Source of the DNA: Bacteroidota bacterium
GTDB lineage: Bacteria > Bacteroidota > Ignavibacteria > Tepidaquicellales > Tepidaquicellaceae
NCBI GenBank assembly: GCA_018266835.1
Contig: JAFDZP010000002.1
Location: 905,302 to 969,301 of the forward strand
DNA length: 64,000 nucleotides
Reading direction: 5' to 3'
The notes under the pieces are model-generated. The model was given only the letters and a program-made list of their open reading frames with translations, was not told the DNA's origin and searched no databases. The position numbers and the translations under genes are program-made. Below, piece by piece: positions 1-8,312 of the stretch. How positions within the stretch are numbered: the first letter of the stretch is position 1; every line of letters begins with the position of its first letter.

Positions 1-1
1 G

Positions 2-118
2 ATACACTACAATACGTTCCCTGTGATTACCATAGATGAAAATGATTTCAAAAGAAAAATTGAATCCATCGGAAAGAAGTGCACAATATTGGCACCGGGC
101 GAGTCAATCGATTTTTAA
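2..118 (+). CDS. UPF0173 metal-dependent hydrolase, C-terminal end (partial)
   Basis: The window opens inside a reading frame (second base is the first codon position) that gives 38 residues and stops with TAA at 116-118. It contains HYNTFPVI followed by an ending like LAPGESIDF. From memory, this matches the C-terminus of the UPF0173 metallo-beta-lactamase-fold hydrolases (YtkL type), where MHYNTFP sits near a metal-binding histidine and a PGES motif closes the protein. The rest of the protein, including the HxHxDH metal site, lies outside the window. It precedes parA by 32 bp on the same strand. The fragment is short, so the family call rests on one strong motif. Confidence 0.7.
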   Translation: MHYNTFPVITIDENDFKRKIESIGKKCTILAPGESIDF

Positions 119-150
119 GAGAATTTTAAACGACTACCACTTACTATTTA

Positions 151-999
151 ATGACAAAAATAATAGCTATAGCTAATCAAAAAGGCGGAGTAGGAAAAAC
201 CACAACTGCAGTGAACCTTGCTGCATCGGTTGCAACGCTCGGAAAGAAAGTCCTTATGATTGATTCCGACCCTCAGGCAAATGCAACTACCGGCGTGGGA
301 ATTCAGCCCGTTGATGACGGTAATACAATTTACGAAGTTTTAGTTACAGATAAAAAAGCATCGAACTGCATTAAGGCTACTCCGATTCCGAACTTTGATT
401 TAATTCCTTCAACTATAAATTTAGTCGCAGCAGAGCTTGAACTGATTGAGATTGCTTCACGCGAAAGAGTCCTGAAAAACAAACTGGATAGTTTTCTTAA
501 TAGTGATGAAGGCAAAGAAGGTGGACAACCAGACGGAAAACCAAAATACGATTTTATATTTATTGACTGTCCCCCATCGCTTGGACTGATAACTCTTAAT
601 GCATTAACGGCAGCTAACTCAGTTATGATTCCTGTTCAGTGCGAGTATTATGCATTGGAAGGATTATCACAGTTACTCAATACAATCAAGAACGTAAAAA
701 ATTCTTTCAATCCTGATTTAAACATCGAAGGATATTTAATGACGATGTTTGATTCACGTTTACGATTATCAAATCAGGTTGAAGCGGAATTAAATAAATT
801 TTTCGGAGAGAAAGTTTTTAAGAATAAGATTTTCAGAAATGTAAAAATCGGTGAAGCTCCAAGTTACGGCAAACCGGTTTTAACTTACGACCCGACTTCT
901 ACCGGCGCTATGAACTACATAGACTTAGGAAGAGAATTACTTCAGAAAAACGGAATGGCGCTGGAAACAAGCGTGCCGGGATATCAGCACCCGTTTTAG
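151..999 (+). CDS. parA: Chromosome-partitioning ATPase ParA (Soj)
   Basis: 282 residues. A deviant Walker A motif, KGGVGKTTT, lies at about residues 11-19, a Walker A' DSDPQAN segment at about 39-45, and a Walker B-like [11 protein letters not shown] near 137. These are diagnostic of the ParA/MinD P-loop ATPases. ParA binds DNA in its ATP-bound dimer form and is stimulated by ParB to segregate the replication origin. The protein is full length for the family, and the ATG at 151 puts the conserved [10 protein letters not shown] right at the N-terminus. parB follows 186 bp downstream on the same strand, the usual soj-spo0J order, but the spacer holds repeats. I saw no clear parS (TGTTTCACGTGAAACA-like) site nearby. 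Confidence 0.97.
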   Translation: MTKIIAIANQKGGVGKTTTAVNLAASVATLGKKVLMIDSDPQANATTGVGIQPVDDGNTIYEVLVTDKKASNCIKATPIPNFDLIPSTINLVAAELELIEIASRERVLKNKLDSFLNSDEGKEGGQPDGKPKYDFIFIDCPPSLGLITLNALTAANSVMIPVQCEYYALEGLSQLLNTIKNVKNSFNPDLNIEGYLMTMFDSRLRLSNQVEAELNKFFGEKVFKNKIFRNVKIGEAPSYGKPVLTYDPTSTGAMNYIDLGRELLQKNGMALETSVPGYQHPF

Positions 1000-1003
1000 A
1001 AAA

Positions 1004-1052
1004 AAGTATAAAGTAGCAAGTATAAAGTAGTAAGTAGAAAGTAGAATGTAAA
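1004..1052. repeat. 7-bp tandem array (AAGTAGA type), seven units
   Basis: Immediately after the parA stop codon are seven consecutive heptamers: AAGTATA, AAGTAGC, AAGTATA, AAGTAGT, AAGTAGA, AAGTAGA, ATGTAAA. The period is exactly seven and variation is mostly at the last two positions. A closely similar array follows the TonB receptor gene at 46112-46153. It has no coding potential and its function is unknown. Confidence 0.85.
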
Positions 1053-1140
1053 ATTGCCACGGCTTTTAAGCCGTGGAGGAAAACAAAACTAAAAATAGGC
1101 TTTAGCCAAATCTGTACTTGCCCTAAAACGCTTGGCAATT
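1052..1140. repeat. REP/MITE-like palindromic element
   Basis: An 89-bp element bounded by 8-bp inverted repeats, AATTGCCA (1052-1059) and TGGCAATT (1133-1140). Inside it are a 9-bp-stem hairpin CCACGGCTT-TT-AAGCCGTGG (1057-1076) and a smaller hairpin GGCT-TT-AGCC (1098-1107). The layout resembles REP/BIME elements mobilised by RAYT transposases, but no such transposase is in this window. It lies between parA and parB and could also affect the mRNA there. Confidence 0.6.
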
Positions 1141-1184
1141 AAAAATAAAAATTTAATTTACACGTAATACAAAAAAGTTATCTT

Positions 1185-2075
1185 ATGGAAAGAAATACAG
1201 GATTGGGAAAAGGACTATCTGCCTTATTTACCGAGAGAAATATTGACCCGAATATAAAGCCCGATGGCGGTGATAATAAATCATCCGTGATGGAAATTGA
1301 ACTGGAGAAGATTAAGGTAAATCCTTTGCAGCCCCGTGTTAATTTCAATGAAGAGAAACTTGAAGAGCTTTCAGAGTCAATAAAAACTAACGGAATTATT
1401 CAGCCGATAACCGTCCGCCGCACTAAGGACATGACGGGCTATGAATTAATTTCCGGTGAAAGAAGATTAAGAGCAACAATGAAAGCAGGACTGAAAAAAA
1501 TCCCTGCCTATGTTTATGAAAGACCGGTTGACTCAGACCAGAACATGCTTGAGCTTGCATTGATTGAAAATATTCAGAGAGATGATCTTAACGCAATGGA
1601 ATTATCCGATACGTATCAGAAATTGCTTGATGACTATAATTTAACTCAGGAAGATGTTGCAAAAAGAGTTTCAAAAAGCAGAGCGGCTGTAGCAAATTAT
1701 TTAAGGCTGCAGAAGCTTACTCCCGAAGTAAAAGTTTCTTTAAGGGATAATAAAATCAGTGAAGGGCATGCAAGAATTTTGCTAAGACTTGAAAATCCCG
1801 ATGAACAAAAACTTCTATGGAGAAAAACTATTGAAGAGAATTTATCGGTAAGAAAACTTGAAGACCTCACCAAAGGCGATATAAAACCTAAAGGAAAAAG
1901 AAAAACTGCAAAGATAGATTTCAGTGATTCATATATAAAAGATATAGAAACAAAACTGATGAGATTTTTCGGAACACGCGTAAAAGTTAACACAAAGAAA
2001 AATAATTCCGGTGAAATTATAATTGAGTATTACAGCGATGACGATTTAGAGAGAATAATTGATAAATGTAATTAG
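1185..2075 (+). CDS. parB: Chromosome-partitioning protein ParB (Spo0J)
   Basis: 296 residues. The N-terminus LGKGLSALF is the ParA-interacting tail seen in chromosomal ParB proteins. It is followed by the ParB/Sulfiredoxin-fold CTPase domain, with NPLQPR near residue 47 and GERRLRA near 90, then a helix-turn-helix region (LTQEDVAKRVSKSRAAVANYLRL split across about 152-172) and a C-terminal dimerisation segment. ParB loads at parS, spreads as a CTP-dependent clamp and stimulates ParA. Length and domain order are normal. No Shine-Dalgarno sequence precedes the ATG. It may be co-transcribed with parA despite the repeat-filled spacer. Confidence 0.96.
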   Translation: MERNTGLGKGLSALFTERNIDPNIKPDGGDNKSSVMEIELEKIKVNPLQPRVNFNEEKLEELSESIKTNGIIQPITVRRTKDMTGYELISGERRLRATMKAGLKKIPAYVYERPVDSDQNMLELALIENIQRDDLNAMELSDTYQKLLDDYNLTQEDVAKRVSKSRAAVANYLRLQKLTPEVKVSLRDNKISEGHARILLRLENPDEQKLLWRKTIEENLSVRKLEDLTKGDIKPKGKRKTAKIDFSDSYIKDIETKLMRFFGTRVKVNTKKNNSGEIIIEYYSDDDLERIIDKCN

Positions 2076-2120
2076 TACTATTAATTAAAAAAATTCATCC
2101 AACAAATTAACCCAACTCTT

Positions 2121-2498
2121 ATGCAAAGAATAATAAATACAGAAGGCGCTCCGAAACCAATCGGACCATATTCTCAGGCAGTAAATTTCAGAAGATTAAT
2201 ATTTACATCCGGCCAGGTAGCACTTAACGAGCACGGAGTAATTGCAACTGAAGATATAAAAGAGCAGACAAGAATTGTAATAGAGAACTTAAGAAAAATT
2301 TTACAGGCAGGCGGCTCATCTTTATTTAACGTTGTGAAGACAACGGTGTTCTTAAAAGATATGAATGACTTTGCTCAGATGAATGAAGTGTATGACGAAT
2401 TTTTCGGAAAGGTTCTTCCTGCAAGAAGCACAGTGGAAGTTGCGCGTCTTCCGAAAGATGCAAAGGTAGAAATAGAAGTAATAGCGTTTATAAATTAA
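2121..2498 (+). CDS. ridA: RidA family enamine/imine deaminase
   Basis: 125 residues, the typical RidA (YjgF/YER057c/UK114) length. Conserved features are APKPIGPYSQAV near the N-terminus, SGQVAL around 31-36, and the signature PARSTVEVARLPKDAKVEIE at about 99-118, with the arginine that contacts the substrate carboxylate. RidA hydrolyses reactive 2-aminoacrylate and related imines made by PLP enzymes such as threonine dehydratase. The gene lies 45 bp after parB on the same strand. No partner threonine-metabolism gene is visible here. Confidence 0.93.
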   Translation: MQRIINTEGAPKPIGPYSQAVNFRRLIFTSGQVALNEHGVIATEDIKEQTRIVIENLRKILQAGGSSLFNVVKTTVFLKDMNDFAQMNEVYDEFFGKVLPARSTVEVARLPKDAKVEIEVIAFIN

Positions 2499-2542
2499 TT
2501 TTGTAATTTAAAGCAGTACAATTTTTCAATCTAATATATATA

Positions 2543-3010
2543 ATGAGCAGTCCAACTTACAACAAGTTACATGAAAAATTGGGGGAAGGTACAATCAGTT
2601 TTACAGTCGGCACAACAATTAAAAAAGATGTGCAGACGGTATGGGAACATATCTGCAAAGCAGACCTGGTAAAAAAATATTTTACAACGGATGCGCAGAG
2701 GGATTTAGATAAAGGCGGTGAAGTGATATGGATATGGGGAGATGAAGGCGCATTAATAAACGTGCTGGAAATTTACCCGAACGAAAAAATTGTTTTTGAG
2801 TGGAATGCTTACAAAGCGGAATATAAAGTAACGACGGAATTTATTCTGGAAGATATGAAATCTTATACTCGTTTGAAAATAAAAGAAAGAGGATGGTATA
2901 ATGATGAACAGGGAATAAAAAGCGCTCTTGCAAATAATGGCGGCTGGACTGAATTTGTAAATGCTCTTAAAATATTTTTAGAGCACAACATAGCATTCTT
3001 AAAAAGCTAA
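2543..3010 (+). CDS. SRPBCC/AHSA1-domain protein
   Basis: 155 residues in one domain. The pattern (VGTTIKKDVQTVWEHICKADLVKKYF, continuing to a GGEVIWIWGDEG strand and a C-terminal GGWTEFVNALKIFLE helix) matches the START-like SRPBCC superfamily, Activator-of-Hsp90-ATPase (AHSA1) type. Such proteins form a helix-grip cavity for hydrophobic ligands. In bacteria most are uncharacterised and the ligand cannot be read from the sequence. No signal peptide. It follows ridA by 44 bp and is closed by the terminator at 3039-3072. Confidence 0.82.
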   Translation: MSSPTYNKLHEKLGEGTISFTVGTTIKKDVQTVWEHICKADLVKKYFTTDAQRDLDKGGEVIWIWGDEGALINVLEIYPNEKIVFEWNAYKAEYKVTTEFILEDMKSYTRLKIKERGWYNDEQGIKSALANNGGWTEFVNALKIFLEHNIAFLKS

Positions 3011-3038
3011 AATAAATATAGAATAATTTTTAAAAACA

Positions 3039-3072
3039 AAAATGCCTCAATATAAATATATCGAGGCATTTT
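3039..3072. terminator. Bidirectional intrinsic terminator
   Basis: AAAATGCCTC (3039-3048) pairs with GAGGCATTTT (3063-3072), with A-rich sequence on one side and T-rich on the other. It sits between the convergent SRPBCC and rpsT genes and can end transcription from both. Confidence 0.85.
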
Positions 3073-3090
3073 CTATTTATAAAATAAAAA

Positions 3091-3348
3091 TTATGCTAAT
3101 TTGTTTACGCGCTTTGCAAGTTTAGATTTCGCATTTGCAGCTTTATTCTTGTGAATAACGCCTTTTACTGCTGCTCTATCTAAAATAGCTACTGTTTTCT
3201 TTAATTCTTCAATAGCTGCAGTCTTATCTTTTGAGGTTACAACTCTTTTTGTTGAACCTTTAATAAGAGCTTTTACTTTTTTGTTCTTATCAGTTCTTTT
3301 TACCGTCTGTCTTGCTCTTTTCTGAGCGGATTTATGTCTTAATGGCAT
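3091..3348 (-). CDS. rpsT: 30S ribosomal protein S20
   Basis: 85 residues, very Lys/Arg/Ala-rich and helical. The N-terminus MPLRHKSAQKRARQ and the later KGVIHKNKAANAKSKLAKRVN are typical of S20, which binds 16S rRNA early in 30S assembly. Monocistronic on the minus strand, divergent from the large surface-protein gene at 3508, and followed by a shared terminator. A promoter-like element lies about 50 bp upstream. Confidence 0.95.
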   Translation of the reverse strand: MPLRHKSAQKRARQTVKRTDKNKKVKALIKGSTKRVVTSKDKTAAIEELKKTVAILDRAAVKGVIHKNKAANAKSKLAKRVNKLA

Positions 3349-3394
3349 TTAAATAAGGTTATTTTTTTGACAAGAAATAATTTACCGATTATTT

Positions 3395-3425
3395 CAAAAT
3401 TATTCAATCCATTTCTTTAACCTAA
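3395..3425 (-). promoter_or_regulatory. Putative rpsT promoter (Bacteroidota type)
   Basis: On the minus strand TAATTTTG (3395-3402) fits the -7 consensus TAnnTTTG. A weaker TTAG (3422-3425), 19 bp upstream, sits where the -33 TTTG box is expected. The first base of rpsT is 47 bp downstream. Confidence 0.5.
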
Positions 3426-3507
3426 GTTAATCTGTAAAATTGCGATTTTGGAACAAAATACAAAGTAATGTATTGAAAGGTAAACAATCATTGAATATTT
3501 TCTTAAA

Positions 3508-6500
3508 ATGCCCGTAAAGCGATTCACTATAATATTATTCACCTTGCTGTGCCTCTCACCGGCTTTTGCTCAGCAAAATAACAATAATAAAGTTTATAAC
3601 GCAAAGGTCACCTTTCAGGATACGCTTATCAATACCGGCAATAAGTTTCTTATTCAATTTTCCGATATACTCACTTTAGATGACAAAATTATTTTAAAAC
3701 CTTCCGACGACTACACTTTTAATTTTCGTGAAGGAACCGTTTTACTAAACAAAAATCTTTTTAAGAAATACGCGCTTGATACTTTCAGGGTTTATGATTT
3801 AAAAGTCGAGTACGATATCTTCCCTTACAATTTCAAAGATGAATATTCCAATTTTGAATTTACAAATGTACGTGACTCAGTAACAGGTGATACAATTCAG
3901 ATAGCAACACAGAAAAAAGATTTTGTCGAAAGCTTATTTGAAGGAACCGATTTGGAAAAATCAGGTAGTTTGTTTCGCGGATTTACAGTCGGTTCAAATC
4001 GTGACCTAAGCTTAAACTCCGGCTTTCGCTTGCAGCTTAACGGAAAACTTTCCAATGATATAGAAATCGTTGCTGCACTTACTGATGAAAATACTCCTAT
4101 ACAGCCCGAAGGCAATACACAAAAATTACAGGAGCTTGATAAAGTCTTCATTGAACTGCGAAGCAAAAATGTAACTGGAACGCTTGGCGATATCAATGTG
4201 GATTTTACCAATACTGAGTTCGCAAATTTTACTCGAAAAATCCAAGGTGTTAAAGGATATCTCGATTACGGACTCGGAGACATTCAGCTTACAGGCGCGA
4301 TAAGCAGAGGAAAGTTCAATACGAATAAATTCAACGGTATTGACGGAGTTCAGGGACCTTACAGACTCATCGGCAAAGAAAACGAGACGAATATTCTTGT
4401 ACTCTCAGGTTCGGAAAGAGTTTACATAGACGGAATTGCAATGGTGCGCGGCGACCAGGCAGATTATACAATCGATTACGGCATAGGTGAAATTACTTTT
4501 ACAAGCAGAAGAATTATTACCAATGCTACGCGTATTACAGTGGACTTTGAATACTCCGACAGGAAATATTCACGTTCACTTATTTCAGGCAGAAACCAAT
4601 GGAATTTTCTCGACGATAAAATTTTTCTCAAAGCTTCCTATATAAATGAGAATGACAACGAAAACAAAACCATAGATTTTGATCTGACCGATAGCGACAG
4701 GCAGATACTTTCACAGGCAGGGGCTGATAAAAACAAAGCAACTAAGTCAGGCGTCACTTATGCAGGAGTCGATTCACTCGGCAACAGTAAGGGATTATAT
4801 ATTCTTGTTGATACATTGGTAAATGGTGTGCGCGATACAGTTTATAGATACGCTCCGGGTAATCCCGATGCACTTTACAACGTTGCTTTTTCACTCGTAG
4901 GAAACGGGCTCGGAGACTACATAAAGAAAACAATTTACGAGTATACTTTCGTTGGTGTTAATCAGGGAAACTTTGCTCCGATAGTTTTTATTCCAATTCC
5001 CACAGCATATCAGATGGGTGATCTGAACTTAACTTATTTTTCTTCTCCCAAAAAAGAATTTTATATAAATGTTGAGTCAGCGTACTCTTTATTGAACCGG
5101 AATAAATTATCGGTTGACCCGTTCATCGATACGAAAGGTACTGCAATACTTGGAGAGGTCGGCTTCAGGAAAGAAAAAGCAAATATTTTTGGAATGAATT
5201 TCCATAGTCTGGAATTTGCATTCAAAGAAAGATATGTGAATGAATCATTTACTTCATTGGATAGAATAAATTCAGTTGAGTTCACACGCACTTATGATAT
5301 TCAGGATTCATCCATAGCAACTGAAGAGCTCCGTGAAGGAAGATTAAACATTCAGCCCACTAAAAATTTTGAAATAAAGGGTTTGTTCGGCCAGCTTAAA
5401 CGCGGAGATTTCTTCAATGCATTCCGCACTAATGCAGGTTTTGCTTTCAGAGATGATTCGTTGAGACTTCCGGAAATAACTTACAATGTGGATATCGTAA
5501 ACTCGGATTATTATATAGATAATTCTACCAGCAGATGGATTAAGCAAAATGCTTCAATCAGTTATTTTAAAAATCTCCATCTGCAGAAAGATAATTTCAC
5601 TAATCTGGAGTTCAAGGTAACGTATCAGGGTGAAAACAGGAACGATGCGTTCAGCCGGGTATTCGGAGACAGTGTAAAATTCGGAAGCTTTGCATTCAAT
5701 GAAGTTAAGCCGCACATAGGAATTAATAATTTTCATAACTTAAGTTTGTATGCAGAGTATAATTTCCGCAATGATGATTTAACCGATTTGGGAGTGATGC
5801 AGAACGAATCAAAAACTTACACTCAGATTTACGGATTGAAATACAACGGGCTGCAATGGCTATCTTCTTCATTCGATATATCTATAAGAGATAAAAAATA
5901 TTCACAGGCATATATTGATAAAGGAAACGCCGATAATCAGACGATATTAGTAAACTCATTAATGAGAATTGACCCGTTCAATTCAGGGATACAAACGGAT
6001 TTACTCTATAATATTTCCAGTGAAAGAACTGCAAAGATAGAAAAATTATTTGTAAAAGTACCGGTAGGACAAGGGAACTATGTTTACCTTGGAGATTTAA
6101 ACAGCAACGGAATTCAGGATGAAAATGAATTTCAGCTTGCAACAAACAACGATGGTGACTATGTAAAAATAAATCTGCCGACTGACCAGCTCTTCCCTAT
6201 TGTAGATGTAAAAACTTCTGCAAGATTATTAATACGACCTTCAAGATTTTTATCTCTTAACAGCAATAACTTTTTCGGAGATGTTATAAATAATTTATCA
6301 CTTGAATCGTATTACAGAATTGATGAGAAGAGTAAAAACTCAAATACTTCAGACTTATACTTTCTGCGCACAAGCACATTTTTAAACGACAGCAATACTC
6401 TTGCAGGTACGCAGGTCTTCCAGCAGGACGTGAATTTCTTTGAGTTCAATCCCGAGTATTCACTTAAGCTAAGATACATTCAGCAGAAAGGTTTTACTCA

Positions 6501-7050
6501 GTATACAAGCGGTAACGAAAGATTATTGAATATTCAGCGCTCGGCAAAACTTAAAGTCGGTTTAACGAAAGATGTAACAACAAATGTTGAGTATCTGAAT
6601 AAGACTGACAGAAACATCGCTCCTGTTTCATCGGTGCGTAACCGGAATATTATTTCAGACGGAATTAACTTTGATTTTTCTTACAGGCCTATACAGGTTA
6701 TTGAAAGCGGCTTTACGCTTAACTTTACTCGGGCAGATGATTTTTATCCGACACCTTCTAACAGCGCAGATATAAATCAGCAGATATTCAGAGTGATTTA
6801 TTCCTTTGCTACACTCGGCAGAGTGAGAGTTGAGCTGGAAAGAGATGAGATAAGATTATCCAATTCGCAAATTACAATTCCGTTTGAGCTAACTAACGGA
6901 AAAGTTGACGGCAAGAGTTATTTCTGGCGAGGAATATTTGACTACAGCATCAGCAAAAATATTCAGGCATCATTCAATTACGACGGCAGAATAGAAGGCG
7001 ACAGAAAAGTTGTGCATACAGGAAGAGCGGAAGTAAGAGCATTCTTCTAA
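3508..7050 (+). CDS. Large exported outer-membrane/surface protein, SprA-like motifs
   Basis: 1180 residues with an N-terminal signal peptide (hydrophobic run ending near residue 22 at AFAQQ). The rest is dominated by amphipathic beta-strand patterns with many Asn, Asp and aromatic residues, and the chain ends in an aromatic (AFF), as outer-membrane barrels often do. Near residues 305-345 the sequence reads ERVYIDG, RGDQADYTIDYGIGEITF and ITNATRITVDFEYS. This strand motif recurs in SprA, the T9SS outer-membrane translocon, but the protein is half the size of SprA and I cannot assign that role. A Ca-loop-like DLNSNGIQDENEF segment occurs near residue 868. Single gene, divergent from rpsT. Probably a beta-barrel or surface protein of unknown function. 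Confidence 0.7.
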   Translation: MPVKRFTIILFTLLCLSPAFAQQNNNNKVYNAKVTFQDTLINTGNKFLIQFSDILTLDDKIILKPSDDYTFNFREGTVLLNKNLFKKYALDTFRVYDLKVEYDIFPYNFKDEYSNFEFTNVRDSVTGDTIQIATQKKDFVESLFEGTDLEKSGSLFRGFTVGSNRDLSLNSGFRLQLNGKLSNDIEIVAALTDENTPIQPEGNTQKLQELDKVFIELRSKNVTGTLGDINVDFTNTEFANFTRKIQGVKGYLDYGLGDIQLTGAISRGKFNTNKFNGIDGVQGPYRLIGKENETNILVLSGSERVYIDGIAMVRGDQADYTIDYGIGEITFTSRRIITNATRITVDFEYSDRKYSRSLISGRNQWNFLDDKIFLKASYINENDNENKTIDFDLTDSDRQILSQAGADKNKATKSGVTYAGVDSLGNSKGLYILVDTLVNGVRDTVYRYAPGNPDALYNVAFSLVGNGLGDYIKKTIYEYTFVGVNQGNFAPIVFIPIPTAYQMGDLNLTYFSSPKKEFYINVESAYSLLNRNKLSVDPFIDTKGTAILGEVGFRKEKANIFGMNFHSLEFAFKERYVNESFTSLDRINSVEFTRTYDIQDSSIATEELREGRLNIQPTKNFEIKGLFGQLKRGDFFNAFRTNAGFAFRDDSLRLPEITYNVDIVNSDYYIDNSTSRWIKQNASISYFKNLHLQKDNFTNLEFKVTYQGENRNDAFSRVFGDSVKFGSFAFNEVKPHIGINNFHNLSLYAEYNFRNDDLTDLGVMQNESKTYTQIYGLKYNGLQWLSSSFDISIRDKKYSQAYIDKGNADNQTILVNSLMRIDPFNSGIQTDLLYNISSERTAKIEKLFVKVPVGQGNYVYLGDLNSNGIQDENEFQLATNNDGDYVKINLPTDQLFPIVDVKTSARLLIRPSRFLSLNSNNFFGDVINNLSLESYYRIDEKSKNSNTSDLYFLRTSTFLNDSNTLAGTQVFQQDVNFFEFNPEYSLKLRYIQQKGFTQYTSGNERLLNIQRSAKLKVGLTKDVTTNVEYLNKTDRNIAPVSSVRNRNIISDGINFDFSYRPIQVIESGFTLNFTRADDFYPTPSNSADINQQIFRVIYSFATLGRVRVELERDEIRLSNSQITIPFELTNGKVDGKSYFWRGIFDYSISKNIQASFNYDGRIEGDRKVVHTGRAEVRAFF

Positions 7051-7092
7051 AAATTCTCTATATTTTAATTAATAATTTTTGTAATTTTTTAT

Positions 7093-7437
7093 ATGAAAAC
7101 ATCCAGCGAAATAAAAAATAAAATTAGAATTACTGCTAAAAAAGCATCAATTCTTGCAATGAAAGAATTGAAAAGTTTCCCTAAATATTCTGATGTAAAA
7201 AATTTATTGTTAGAAGAAGTCGAGCTTTCAAGAGATAGATTGTTTTGGAATGTTACTCTTAGTTTCGATCCCTTTTTACCTACAAAACAAGGTGCACTCG
7301 GTTTAACAGATGTAATGAAAGTTCTTGGGACTAAAATTCAGGATATAAAATACAATCCACACCGTATATTTAAAATTTTTAAAGTTAATACTCAAACCGG
7401 TGAAGTGGAATCAATGAAGACGCGAAAGATAGCTTAA
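7093..7437 (+). CDS. Hypothetical partner of PIN-domain protein
   Basis: 114 residues, no signal peptide or membrane segment. An N-terminal helix rich in Lys (about 1-40) leads into a beta-rich part with LFWNVTLSFDPF around 50-61 and FKIFKVNTQTGEVESMK near 92-109. The last segment resembles the strand-turn-strand of PepSY-like folds, but that is only an impression. There is no recognisable DNA-binding domain of the AbrB, RHH or Phd type. Its TAA stop shares one base with the ATG of the PIN gene, so the two are almost certainly co-translated. It could be an antitoxin, or simply a co-expressed partner. Confidence 0.7.
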   Translation: MKTSSEIKNKIRITAKKASILAMKELKSFPKYSDVKNLLLEEVELSRDRLFWNVTLSFDPFLPTKQGALGLTDVMKVLGTKIQDIKYNPHRIFKIFKVNTQTGEVESMKTRKIA

Positions 7438-7925
7438 TGAGTTATGAAAATATAAAATCTGTTCTTCTAGATACAAACTTGCTGTTCCTTTATTTAACAG
7501 GACTATATGATCAAAGTTTAATTGAGAAGGTATCAAGATTAAGCAACCATTTTGTTAATAATGATTACTTTATATTAAAAAACTCTCTTAAACGATATAA
7601 TAATTTTATTACAACTCCACACATACTCACCGAAACTTCAAATTTTTTATTTCAAGGTAATATTAAGAAATTTCCAGGTTTATTAAAAAGAGTTGTCTCA
7701 ACCTTGCAAGGATTTGAACAAATAAATCAGGAAAAAAACCAATTGATAAATTCTAAGTATTTTGAATCTTTTGGTATAACAGATACAGGGATTATAGAAA
7801 TAGCCAAACAAAAAAAGACCATGATATTTACAATTGATTCAAAATTATGGGGAGAATTAAGAAATTTACAATTACCTTACGAAAACTTTAATAATATTAG
7901 GGGTAAAAATTATTTCCAAAAATAA
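7437..7925 (+). CDS. PIN-domain protein (putative ribonuclease/toxin)
   Basis: 162 residues. The acidic pattern of the PIN nuclease fold is present: D12 in VLLDTNLL, E66 in ILTETSNF, D116 in GITDTGI and D134 in FTIDSKLW. These match the four metal-binding positions of VapC-like RNases. The chain is longer than a typical VapC (about 130 residues) because of an insert around 30-58. The ATG overlaps the upstream partner by one base. The stop is 1 bp from the stop of the convergent VOC gene. By family it is likely an endoribonuclease, but whether the pair is a toxin-antitoxin system is an inference. Confidence 0.75.
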   Translation: MSYENIKSVLLDTNLLFLYLTGLYDQSLIEKVSRLSNHFVNNDYFILKNSLKRYNNFITTPHILTETSNFLFQGNIKKFPGLLKRVVSTLQGFEQINQEKNQLINSKYFESFGITDTGIIEIAKQKKTMIFTIDSKLWGELRNLQLPYENFNNIRGKNYFQK

Positions 7926-7926
7926 C

Positions 7927-8304
7927 TTACTCTTCATTCCTGCTATCGAGATATTGATTGAATGAAATTCTGTTTCCGAACGGGTCATGTACTCTCATTT
8001 CCAGTGAATTCCATGGAGTTTCATCAACACCCGGACGATTGTATTTATATTTCTTATCGAGCAATTCCTTATTATACGTTCTCACATCGTTTAGCTCGAC
8101 AAAAACTTGTGAGCCAGGACAAGCATCTCCGTGATGTTCTGATAAATGTAATGTTACATATTCTCTGGAGACCTGCATATATACGGGAGCGTTACCATCG
8201 TCTCCGCGATTTTCCCAGTCAATTTTAAATCCGAGAAAATCAACATAGAACTCAACAGCTTTTTTATAATCAAAAATTCTGAAGATTGGTTTTACTTTAT
8301 TCAC
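7927..8304 (-). CDS. VOC/glyoxalase-superfamily protein
   Basis: 125 residues with the paired beta-alpha-beta-beta-beta layout of the vicinal oxygen chelate fold: KPIFRIFDYKKAVEFYVDFLGFKIDW at the start, YVTLHLSEH in the middle and MRVHDPFGNRISF near the end. The FYxDxLGF and DPxGNxI signatures are typical of bleomycin-resistance/glyoxalase-like members. Some relatives bind bleomycin-type drugs and others are lyases or dioxygenases. The substrate cannot be told here. It lies 8 bp downstream of the glycosyltransferase gene on the same strand, so the two may form an operon. Confidence 0.82.
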   Translation of the reverse strand: MNKVKPIFRIFDYKKAVEFYVDFLGFKIDWENRGDDGNAPVYMQVSREYVTLHLSEHHGDACPGSQVFVELNDVRTYNKELLDKKYKYNRPGVDETPWNSLEMRVHDPFGNRISFNQYLDSRNEE

Positions 8305-8312
8305 TTATAAAT

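Noticed and set aside
1-2100. A parS site near parAB
   Set aside because: No TGTTTCACGTGAAACA-like palindrome was found by eye. The CACGT at 1161-1165 (TTACACGTAATAC) lacks the symmetric flanks.
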